Of a stretch of 7,206 nucleotides of DNA, positions 1 through 5,573 are shown piece after piece. The stretch comes from Hyphomicrobiales bacterium (GTDB lineage: Bacteria; Pseudomonadota; Alphaproteobacteria; Rhizobiales; Beijerinckiaceae), in NCBI GenBank assembly GCA_027489835.1, contig JAIXZF010000461.1, positions 1 to 7,206 on the forward strand, in the 5' to 3' direction. Below the pieces are notes generated by a model. It saw only the letters and a list, made by a program, of their open reading frames with translations. It was not told where the DNA came from and searched no databases. A program made the position numbers and the translations under genes. Each line of letters opens with the position of its first letter. Within the stretch, counting starts at the first letter, position 1.

Positions 1-723
1 CGCGGCCGGGCCGTCGCCATCATGGACGCGGATCTGCAGCATCCGCCGGAACTGCTCGGCGCCTTCCTCGCGCGCTGGCGCGAGGGCTACCAGATGGTCT
101 ACGGCGTGCGCACCGACCGCAATGGCGAGAGCGCGCTCAAGCGCAGCTTCGCGCGGGCCTTCTATCGTCTGTTCGAGCGCTTCGGCGAGACGCGGCTGCC
201 CGAGGGCGCGGGCGATTTCAGGCTGATGGACCGCAAGGTGGTGGACGCGCTCTGCGCCATGGGCGAGCGGGCGCGCTTCTCCAAGGGGCTCTATGCCTGG
301 GTCGGCTTCAAGAGCATCGGGGTCGAGTTCAACGTGGCCGAACGGCTGCACGGCACCACCAAGTTCAACTTCGGCAAGCTGTTCAGCTTCGCCTTCGACG
401 GCATCTCGTCCTTCTCGACGGTGCCGCTGAAGATCGCAACCTATCTGGGCGCGGTCATCGCCGTGCTCGCGGCCTGCGCCGCCACCTTCTACGCGCTCAG
501 GACGCTGTTCTTCGGCACGGACCTGCCCGGCTTTCCGACGCTGGTCGTCTCGATCATGTTCTTCTCCGGCATCCAACTCATCTCGCTGGGGCTGATCGGC
601 GAGTATGTCGGCCGCATCTTCGCCGAAGTGAAGGGCAGGCCGCTCTACCTCGTAGGTGAACGCGTGGGCATGGCCGAGGATGCGCCGGCCGAGCGCGTGG
701 CGCCGCGCGGCGAGGGCGGTTGA
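1..723 (+). CDS. Family 2 glycosyltransferase, DPM1/GtrB type, membrane-anchored (5' end missing)
   Basis: This is the C-terminal 240 residues of a polyprenyl-phosphate glycosyltransferase. The reading frame is open from base 1, so the ATG at 22 is internal: the preceding codons give RGRAVAI, which runs into MDADLQHPPE, the catalytic DxD(LQHPPE) motif of GT-A family 2 enzymes. A second family motif, GAGDFRLMDRK, lies near residues 70-80. Two membrane segments follow, at about residues 140-170 (STVPLKIATYLG onward) and 177-207 (FPTLVVSIMFF to EYVGRIF), then a short cytoplasmic tail. This is the GtrB/ArnC/DPM1 arrangement, in which a cytoplasmic domain moves a sugar from a nucleotide donor to undecaprenyl phosphate. 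The sugar cannot be read from the sequence. murJ starts 36 bases downstream on the same strand, so co-transcription is plausible. The family is certain; the exact substrate is unknown. Confidence 0.9.
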   Translation, partial: RGRAVAIMDADLQHPPELLGAFLARWREGYQMVYGVRTDRNGESALKRSFARAFYRLFERFGETRLPEGAGDFRLMDRKVVDALCAMGERARFSKGLYAWVGFKSIGVEFNVAERLHGTTKFNFGKLFSFAFDGISSFSTVPLKIATYLGAVIAVLAACAATFYALRTLFFGTDLPGFPTLVVSIMFFSGIQLISLGLIGEYVGRIFAEVKGRPLYLVGERVGMAEDAPAERVAPRGEGG

Positions 724-759
724 CCCCACGGGCAGGCCGCGCGACGGTCCCGCCCGCGC

Positions 760-2325
760 ATGTTCAAGAAGATTCTCTCCGTTGGCGGATTCACGCTGCT
801 GTCGCGGCTGACCGGCTTCGTGCGCGACATCGCGCTCGCGGCCATTCTCGGCGCCAGCCAGATGATGGACGCCTTCGTCATCGCGCAGCGGCTGCCGAAC
901 CAGTTCCGCGCCATCTTCGGCGAGGGCGCCTTCTCCTCCGCCTTCATCCCCTCCTATGCGCGCCTTCGCGAGCAGGCGGGCGTGGCGGCGGCGCAGCTCT
1001 TCGCGGACCGCGTCTTCACCCTCATCCTCATCGCGCAACTGGCGATCCTCGCGCTCGCGCTGCCGCTGATGCCGTGGATCGTCGCGGCCATCGCGCCGGG
1101 CCAGCGCGCCAATCCCGATGCGATGGCGCTCACCGTCGCGCTGTCGCGCATCGCCTTTCCCTATTTGCTGTTCATCACACTGGTGACGCTGCAGGCGGGG
1201 CTGCTCAACGCGGTCGACAAGTTCGCCGCGGCGGCCTTCGCGCCGGTGCTGCTGAACATCTCCATCGTGGCGGCGCTCGCCGTCGCCTTCCTGTTTCCCA
1301 GCGCGGCCCATGCCGCCGCCTGGGGCGTGACCATTGCCGGCGTGGCCGAGTGGGCGATGCTGACGCTGGTCGCGCGGCGGGCCGGGGTGATGGCGACGCT
1401 GACCCGGCCGCGTGCCGACCGCGACGTCAGGAACTTCCTCAAGGCGCTGGGGCCTGCCGTGCTGGGCTCGGCGGGCGTGCAGATCGCGGTGCTGGCGGAC
1501 ACGATCCTGGCATCGTTCCTGCCCTCGGGTTCCTACTCCGCCATCTACTATGCCGACCGCATCTACCAGCTGCCCGTGGGCGTGATCGGCATCGCGGCCG
1601 GCACCGTTGTGCTGCCCACGATGAGCCGGCTGATCGCGGCTGGGCGGGAACGCGACGCGCACCATGAGCAGAACCGCGCAATCGGCATGACGCTGATCCT
1701 GTCCCTGCCTTTCGTCGCGGCCTTCCTCACCATGCCGGACCTCCTGGTGAAGGCGCTGTTCGGCCGGGGCGCCTTCGACGCCGCAGCAGGCGACAGCGCG
1801 GCGGAGGTGCTGCTCGCCTATGCGCTCGGCCTCATCCCGGTGCTGCTGATCCGCTCGGTCGTCGCGAGCTTCTTCGCGCGCGGCGACACCGCGACGCCCG
1901 TGATCGCATCGCTCAGCGCGCTCGCAGCCAACATCGTGCTGAAGATCGTGTTCTCGGGACAGCTAGGCGCGGCCGGCCTGGCGCTCGCGACATCGGCCGG
2001 CGCCTGGATCAACCTCGGCATCCTCTATGCCCTCGCCGCGCGTCGGCACTGGACCACGCCGGACGACACGCTGATGAAGGCGCTCATCATCGCCTTCGCC
2101 GGCGCCATCGCCTTCGAGCTGTGGGTGCTGCTGGCGCGGCCTGCGGTCGACGCGCTCGCCGCGCTGCTGCCGCGAGAGCGCGCGCTCGCGGCCGCCATCA
2201 TGCTCGGCGCGCCGGCCATGGCCTTCTACGGCGCCGCCGTGTGGCTGCTCGCCCGCCGGCTAAGCTTCGATCTGAGGCTGCCCGCACGCGCACGACGGCG
2301 CGAGGCGCCCGCGCAGGATCTGTGA
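760..2325 (+). CDS. murJ: Lipid II flippase MurJ (MviN)
   Basis: MurJ moves lipid II, the undecaprenyl-linked peptidoglycan precursor, from the inner to the outer face of the cytoplasmic membrane. The 521-residue product has the usual family length and is hydrophobic throughout, fitting the 14-helix MOP-superfamily fold. The N-terminus carries the signature TLLSRLTGFVRD and, further on, FRAIFGEGAFSSAFIPSY. Residues R16, R22, D37 and R50 line up by eye with E. coli R18, R24, D39 and R52, which line the cation-rich central cavity. YYADRIYQLP places R267 at E. coli R270, while Q270 sits where E. coli has E273. The ATG at 760 gives the standard family N-terminus; its ribosome binding site is weak (GACGG at 743-747). 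It follows a glycosyltransferase gene by 36 bases and ends 7 bases from the convergent aminotransferase stop. It is expected to be essential. Confidence 0.95.
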   Translation: MFKKILSVGGFTLLSRLTGFVRDIALAAILGASQMMDAFVIAQRLPNQFRAIFGEGAFSSAFIPSYARLREQAGVAAAQLFADRVFTLILIAQLAILALALPLMPWIVAAIAPGQRANPDAMALTVALSRIAFPYLLFITLVTLQAGLLNAVDKFAAAAFAPVLLNISIVAALAVAFLFPSAAHAAAWGVTIAGVAEWAMLTLVARRAGVMATLTRPRADRDVRNFLKALGPAVLGSAGVQIAVLADTILASFLPSGSYSAIYYADRIYQLPVGVIGIAAGTVVLPTMSRLIAAGRERDAHHEQNRAIGMTLILSLPFVAAFLTMPDLLVKALFGRGAFDAAAGDSAAEVLLAYALGLIPVLLIRSVVASFFARGDTATPVIASLSALAANIVLKIVFSGQLGAAGLALATSAGAWINLGILYALAARRHWTTPDDTLMKALIIAFAGAIAFELWVLLARPAVDALAALLPRERALAAAIMLGAPAMAFYGAAVWLLARRLSFDLRLPARARRREAPAQDL

Positions 2326-2332
2326 CGCCACC

Positions 2333-3199
2333 TCAGACCTTCGCCGCCATGGCGAAGTCCATGTAGAGCTCGCGGGCCTTGCGGCCGACGGGACCGGGCT
2401 GCAGCTCGCGGCTGTCGATGCGGGTGATCGGCATGACCTTCGAGTAGTTGCCCGAGGAGAAGATCTCGTCGGCAGCCTCGAAATCGCCGTAGCGCAGCGA
2501 GCTTTCCTCGACGGTGTAGCCGCCGGCGCGCAGCAGCGCGATCGTGCGCTGGCGGGTGATGCCGTTCAGAAAGGTGCCGTTGACGGCGGGAGTCTTCACC
2601 ACCCCGTCCTTCACCATGAAGATGTTCGACGTCGCGGTCTCCGCGACGTTGCCCAGCATGTCGAGCACCAGCGCGTTGTCGAAGCCGGCTTCCTTGGCGG
2701 AGCGCAGGGCGCGGGCGTTGTTGGGGTAGAGGCAGCCGGCCTTGGAATCCGTCGGCATCGTCTCCGGCGTCGGGCGGCGGAACTTCGAGAGCGTGACCGA
2801 GAAGCCGCTTGTGGGCGGCGGCATGGGGGCCTCGAACATGCAGAGGCAGAAGCGCGTCGATTCCGGATCGGCCATGATCGTGCTCACCCCGTCCGCCTCG
2901 CCCCAGTACATGGGCTTGACGTAGATGGCCTTGCCGGGCGCGAACTTGCGCGCGCCCTCGCGGGCCAGCTCCACGATCCTTTCGGTGGTCATGGTTGGCT
3001 TGAGGCCCATGCCGATGGCCGAGCGGTTGACGCGCGCCGCATGCAGGTCGATGTCCGGCATCACCCCGTCGAAGACGCGGGCACCGTCGAACACGGTCGA
3101 GGCCAGCCAGGCGCCGTGCGTGCGCGGGCCCATGATGCCCGGATTGCCTTCCACCCAGGCTCCGTCGAGCCAGGACCATGTCTGGGAATACCACGCCAT
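2333..3199 (-). CDS. Branched-chain amino acid aminotransferase-like enzyme (PLP fold type IV)
   Basis: The 288-residue protein belongs to the IlvE/D-amino acid aminotransferase fold. It would move an amino group between an amino acid, probably branched-chain, and 2-oxoglutarate in the cytoplasm. By-eye alignment to E. coli IlvE gives: R56 (HAARVNRS) for the PLP phosphate; K153 in PTDSKAGCLYPNNARAL as the Schiff-base lysine; E187 in AETATSNIFMVKDG for the pyridine nitrogen; and NGITR (212-216) and SSGNYSKVMPI (248-258) as cofactor and substrate loops. IlvE has YIRP where this protein has YVKP (residues 93-96), so the substrate-contacting arginine is a lysine; specificity is therefore less certain than the fold. 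The ATG at 3199 is chosen over an upstream one at 3322 because the extra 41 residues look like translated leader, and GGGGGG lies 5 bases before this start. It is divergent from rph and convergent with murJ. It may be a paralogue rather than the main ilvE. Confidence 0.85.
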   Translation of the reverse strand: MAWYSQTWSWLDGAWVEGNPGIMGPRTHGAWLASTVFDGARVFDGVMPDIDLHAARVNRSAIGMGLKPTMTTERIVELAREGARKFAPGKAIYVKPMYWGEADGVSTIMADPESTRFCLCMFEAPMPPPTSGFSVTLSKFRRPTPETMPTDSKAGCLYPNNARALRSAKEAGFDNALVLDMLGNVAETATSNIFMVKDGVVKTPAVNGTFLNGITRQRTIALLRAGGYTVEESSLRYGDFEAADEIFSSGNYSKVMPITRIDSRELQPGPVGRKARELYMDFAMAAKV

Positions 3200-3242
3200 C
3201 TCAGCCCCCCGCGGCGGGACATCGCCCGCTTTCGCCGCCACG

Positions 3243-3285
3243 CGGCCGAAACCGCACAAGACGCCATGGTTCGGAGTTTCGGCCG
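3243..3285. repeat. Perfect 10-base inverted repeat with 23-base loop
   Basis: CGGCCGAAAC (3243-3252) and GTTTCGGCCG (3276-3285) are exact reverse complements separated by 23 bases. The repeat lies in the divergent region, 44 bases upstream of the aminotransferase start. It could be a protein-binding site flanking the promoter or a leader hairpin. In RNA, the left arm could instead pair with GGTTCGG (3268-3274) with one bulged base, so two exclusive folds are possible. The GC-rich background makes part of the match cheap. Confidence 0.55.
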
Positions 3286-3294
3286 GAAGGTCAA
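3266..3294 (-). promoter_or_regulatory. Candidate promoter for the aminotransferase gene
   Basis: Reading the minus strand, TTGACC (3294-3289, five of six to the -35 consensus) is followed after 17 bases by AACCAT (3271-3266, three of six to the -10). Transcription would start near 3259, about 60 bases before the ATG at 3199. Arms of the 10-base inverted repeat at 3243-3285 fall in the spacer and just after the start point, so a repressor could act there. Weak match; inference. Confidence 0.25.
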
Positions 3295-3341
3295 CTGCGC
3301 CGAGGCGCGGGCGGGATGACAATCCGTCATGGCTCGGATCA

Positions 3342-3353
3342 CTTCACGTGAAG
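3342..3353. repeat. Perfect 12-base palindrome CTTCACGTGAAG
   Basis: The sequence equals its own reverse complement over 12 bases and is centred on CACGTG. It lies about 11 bases upstream of the candidate rph -35 box. Its A/T content is higher than the surroundings, which makes it less likely to be a by-product of GC richness. Symmetry of this size suits a dimeric regulator, but no family is implied by the sequence. Confidence 0.5.
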
Positions 3354-3363
3354 GAGCCCGAGC

Positions 3364-3392
3364 TTGCCATGCGCCAGCTGCGCACCTAGAGA
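3364..3392 (+). promoter_or_regulatory. Candidate sigma-70-type promoter for rph-rdgB-gloC
   Basis: TTGCCA (3364-3369, five of six to TTGACA) is followed after 17 bases by TAGAGA (3387-3392, three of six to TATAAT). Transcription would begin near 3399, leaving a leader of about 29 bases with the GGAG ribosome binding site at 3419-3422. The spacing is ideal but the -10 match is weak, so this is inference from sequence only. Confidence 0.4.
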
Positions 3393-3427
3393 CGTCCGGC
3401 CCTTCCCAAGCCGCGACCGGAGCCGCC

Positions 3428-4147
3428 ATGCGCCCCTCGAAACGCCTTCCAACCCAGATGCGCGCCGTCACGCTCGAGCGCGGGGTGGTGCGCTACGCGG
3501 AAGGCTCCTGCCTCGTCACCTTCGGGGACACCCGCGTGCTCTGCGCCGCCACGGTCGAGGAGAAGGGTCCGCCCTGGCTCCGGAACACCGGCAAAGGCTG
3601 GGTCACGGCGGAGTATTCCATGCTGCCGCGCGCGACGCTCGAGCGCACGCGCCGGGAATCCACCACCGGCAAGCCTTCAGGCCGCACGCAGGAAATCCAG
3701 CGCCTGATCGGACGCTCGCTGAGGGCCGTGGTCGATCTCGGCGCGCTCGGCGAACGGCAGATCACCGTCGATTGCGACGTGATCCAGGCCGATGGCGGCA
3801 CCCGCACGGCCTCAATCACCGGGGCGTGGGTGGCGCTGCATGATGCACTCAAATGGATGGAGGGCCGCGCCATGCTGCAGGGCCGCCAGCCGCTCAAGGA
3901 TCATGTCGCGGCCATCTCCTGCGGCATCGTCGCGGGGCAGCCCGTGCTCGACCTCGACTACATCGAGGATTCGGGCGCCCAGACCGACGCGAACTTCGTG
4001 ATGACCGGGCGCGGGGGCATCGTGGAGGTGCAGGGAACGGCCGAGGGCGAGCCCTTCTCCGAGGAGCAGCTCGCCGCCATGATGGCGCTGGCCAAGGCCG
4101 GCATCGCCGACCTCGTCGCGCTGCAGAAGAAGGCCATCGGCGCATGA
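3428..4147 (+). CDS. rph: Ribonuclease PH
   Basis: RNase PH is a phosphate-dependent 3'-5' exoribonuclease that trims the last nucleotides from tRNA precursors and works as a hexamer of one-domain subunits. The 239-residue product matches the family length and the E. coli protein along its whole length. R86 (SGRTQEIQRLIGRSLRA) and R126 (ADGGTRTASITGA) are the phosphate-binding arginines. D181 and D187 in DLDYIEDSGAQTD match the catalytic, metal-binding aspartates of the PH fold. VQGTAEGEPF (201-210) is another conserved block. The ATG at 3428 gives the typical start MRPSKRLPTQMRAVTLERG and has GGAG 5 bases upstream; a longer frame from 3329 adds 33 unrelated residues and is rejected. Its stop overlaps the rdgB start (ATGA), so the two are probably translationally coupled. 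It is the first gene of the rph-rdgB-gloC operon. Confidence 0.97.
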   Translation: MRPSKRLPTQMRAVTLERGVVRYAEGSCLVTFGDTRVLCAATVEEKGPPWLRNTGKGWVTAEYSMLPRATLERTRRESTTGKPSGRTQEIQRLIGRSLRAVVDLGALGERQITVDCDVIQADGGTRTASITGAWVALHDALKWMEGRAMLQGRQPLKDHVAAISCGIVAGQPVLDLDYIEDSGAQTDANFVMTGRGGIVEVQGTAEGEPFSEEQLAAMMALAKAGIADLVALQKKAIGA

Positions 4148-4782
4148 GGCGCCGGCTCGCGGGCGGGCGGCTCGTGATCGCCACGCACAATGCCGGCAAG
4201 CTCGTGGAGATGACGGAGCTTCTTGCGCCCTATGGCATCGAGACGGTGTCGGCCGGCACGCTCGGCCTGCCCGAGCCCGAGGAAACGGGCTGGATGTTTG
4301 CCCAGAACGCCGCGCTGAAGGCGCATGCCGCCGCCCGCGCTTCCGGCCTGCCAGCGCTGGCCGATGATTCCGGGCTTTGCGTCGACGCGCTCGATGGCGC
4401 GCCGGGCCTGTTCACCGCCGACTGGGCCGGCAAGCCGCGCGATTTCGGGGCCGCCATGGCCCGCGTCGTGGCCGAGCTCGCCAAGCGCGATGTCGAGCCC
4501 GCGCGTTGGCGGGCGCATTTCGTCTCGGCGCTGGTGCTGGCCTGGCCCGATGGGCATGAAGAGCTGTTCGAGGGCCGCGTGCATGGCCTCTGCGTCTGGC
4601 CGCCGCGCGGCGCGGCCGGGTTCGGCTACGATCCGATGTTCCTGCCCGACGGGCATGGCCGCACATTCGGCGAAATGAGCGCCGAGGAGAAGCACGGCAT
4701 TCCCGCCGATGGCAGCCAGGGGCTCTCCCACCGTGCCCGCGCCTTCCAGCTTCTTGCCGCCGCCTGCCTCGACAGGCCCTGA
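4144..4782 (+). CDS. rdgB: Non-canonical purine NTP pyrophosphatase, RdgB/HAM1 family (ITPase)
   Basis: RdgB hydrolyses deaminated purine triphosphates (ITP, dITP, XTP) to the monophosphate and pyrophosphate, keeping hypoxanthine and xanthine out of nucleic acids. The 212-residue product has the family blocks in order: ATHNAGKLVEM (14-19 core, triphosphate loop); ETGWMFAQNAALKA (about 47-60); LADDSGLCVDAL with D74 and D75, one of which is the catalytic base; GFGYDP (159-164); and SHRARAF (195-201), which holds the base-recognising SHR. Compared with E. coli there is an insertion (roughly IPADGSQG) between EEKHG and SHR, and ADW replaces the usual SAR in PGLFTADWAG. I recall both kinds of variation from other alphaproteobacteria, and neither removes a known catalytic residue. 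The start codon overlaps the rph stop, which fixes the start. rph-rdgB pairing is common in alphaproteobacteria. Confidence 0.95.
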   Translation: MRRRLAGGRLVIATHNAGKLVEMTELLAPYGIETVSAGTLGLPEPEETGWMFAQNAALKAHAAARASGLPALADDSGLCVDALDGAPGLFTADWAGKPRDFGAAMARVVAELAKRDVEPARWRAHFVSALVLAWPDGHEELFEGRVHGLCVWPPRGAAGFGYDPMFLPDGHGRTFGEMSAEEKHGIPADGSQGLSHRARAFQLLAAACLDRP

Positions 4783-4795
4783 CGGAGACCGACCG

Positions 4796-5455
4796 ATGAC
4801 CGACGACAGCGCCGCCTCGCCCCCGATCAAGGTCGCCGTCATCCCGGTGACGCCTTTCCAGCAAAACGCCTCGATCATCTGGTGCACGCGGACCAACGCC
4901 GCCGCCATCGTCGATCCGGGCGGGGATGTGCCCCGGCTGATCGACGCTGCGAGGAAGCTCGCGGTGACGCCGACGACGATCTGGCTCACCCATGGCCATA
5001 TCGACCATGCGGGCGGCGCGACTGAGCTCGCCGAGGCTTTGAAGCTGCCCATCGTCGGCCCGCACAGAGACGATCAGTTCCTGATGGACAATCTCGCGGC
5101 GCAGGGGCGCATGTTCGGGCTGGAAGGCGCGCGCGCCGTCACCTCGGGCCGCTACCTGACCGATGGCGACACGGTGACGCTCGGCGAGGCGATGTTCTCG
5201 ATCATGCACGTGCCCGGCCACTCGCCCGGCTCGGTGGTGTTCTACCATGAGCCGTCGCGCTTCATGCTGGCGGGGGACACGCTGTTCCAGGGCTCGATCG
5301 GCCGCACCGATTTTCCCTATGGCGACCACGAGCTGTTCATCCGCTCGATCAAGGCGAAGCTGATGACGCTGCCGGACGAGGTGACCTTCCTGCCCGGCCA
5401 CGGCCCGGCCTCGACCATCGGCGCGGAGCGGGCGAGCAATCCCTTTATACAGTAA
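4796..5455 (+). CDS. gloC: MBL-fold glyoxalase II, YcbL/GloC type
   Basis: The 219-residue protein is a metallo-beta-lactamase-fold hydrolase that aligns by eye with E. coli YcbL (GloC) along its whole length, including the C-terminal block PGHGPASTIGAER-NPFIQ. Type II glyoxalases cleave S-lactoylglutathione to lactate and glutathione, the second step of methylglyoxal detoxification. The metal ligands are visible: HGHIDH (H66, H68, D70, H71), H142 in HVPGHSPG, D161 in MLAGDTLF and H202 in PGHG. The short form lacks the large C-terminal substrate-binding domain of classical GloB, so the natural substrate is less certain. The ATG at 4796 is preferred over an upstream in-frame one at 4709, inside rdgB, because GGAG lies 8 bases before it and the family N-terminus (IPVTPFQQNASIIW) follows. 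It is 13 bases after rdgB, third in the operon. No hairpin-plus-T-run terminator follows. Confidence 0.9.
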   Translation: MTDDSAASPPIKVAVIPVTPFQQNASIIWCTRTNAAAIVDPGGDVPRLIDAARKLAVTPTTIWLTHGHIDHAGGATELAEALKLPIVGPHRDDQFLMDNLAAQGRMFGLEGARAVTSGRYLTDGDTVTLGEAMFSIMHVPGHSPGSVVFYHEPSRFMLAGDTLFQGSIGRTDFPYGDHELFIRSIKAKLMTLPDEVTFLPGHGPASTIGAERASNPFIQ

Positions 5456-5491
5456 ACCCGCGCCGAAGGTTCCACCGGTTCGCCAGGGGGC

Positions 5492-5519
5492 TTGCGGCAT
5501 GGTTAACCTTCCATAGACG
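5492..5519 (+). promoter_or_regulatory. Weak candidate promoter for the L,D-transpeptidase gene
   Basis: TTGCGG (5492-5497) and TAGACG (5514-5519) are 16 bases apart and enclose the GGTTAACC element. Both boxes match the consensus only in part. A promoter is expected because the upstream gene ends 118 bases before this coding region, but this exact placement is a guess. Confidence 0.22.
5499..5508. promoter_or_regulatory. GGTTAACC palindrome containing a CtrA-type half-site
   Basis: Bases 5499-5506 read ATGGTTAA, which is TTAACCAT on the minus strand, the half-site recognised by the alphaproteobacterial cell-cycle regulator CtrA. It overlaps the 8-base palindrome GGTTAACC (5501-5508). A full TTAA-N7-TTAA site is not present: the second half reads TAGA on the plus strand and GCAA on the minus. 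It lies about 70 bases before the L,D-transpeptidase start. Confidence 0.35.
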
Positions 5520-5545
5520 GAGCTGTGGGAAGGTGACGCACTGGA

Positions 5546-5559
5546 CCAGCATGTGCTGG
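5546..5559. repeat. Inverted repeat CCAGCA-TG-TGCTGG next to the ribosome binding site
   Basis: Six-base arms (5546-5551 and 5554-5559) are exact reverse complements around a 2-base centre, ending 3 bases before the AGGTG ribosome binding site at 5563. As RNA it would form a 5-base-pair CCAGC/GCTGG stem with loop ATGT. An extra CTGG at 5541-5544 can pair with the CCAG of the left arm (5546-5549), giving a competing fold. It could be an operator or a translational control hairpin. Confidence 0.45.
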
Positions 5560-5573
5560 CATAGGTGTGGCGT

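Noticed and set aside
720..1667. 315-codon plus-strand open frame inside murJ
   Set aside because: Out-of-frame shadow of murJ; Arg/Ala-rich translation without membrane segments or motifs.
2340..2356. TTCGCC-GCCAT-GGCGAA hairpin as a terminator for murJ
   Set aside because: It lies in the last codons of the aminotransferase gene, has only a 6-base stem and no T-run; it may be coincidental coding sequence.
2226..3194. 322-codon minus-strand open frame overlapping the aminotransferase in another frame
   Set aside because: Composition is Arg/His/Gly-heavy and motif-free, while the alternative frame encodes a full aminotransferase.
3200..3322. N-terminal extension of the aminotransferase to 3322
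   Set aside because: It would place 41 non-conserved residues before the family start and translate through the inverted repeat and promoter-like sequence.
3329..3427. N-terminal extension of rph from the ATG at 3329
   Set aside because: The additional 33 residues are not part of the RNase PH family and cover the promoter-like region; ATG 3428 has a good GGAG site and the standard MRPSKR start.
3958..5052. 364-codon minus-strand open frame over rph, rdgB and gloC
   Set aside because: Antisense to clear family members with conserved active sites; no recognisable motif and no ribosome binding context.
5456..5500. Factor-independent terminator after gloC
   Set aside because: I looked for a stable stem followed by T residues and found only short imperfect complementarity.
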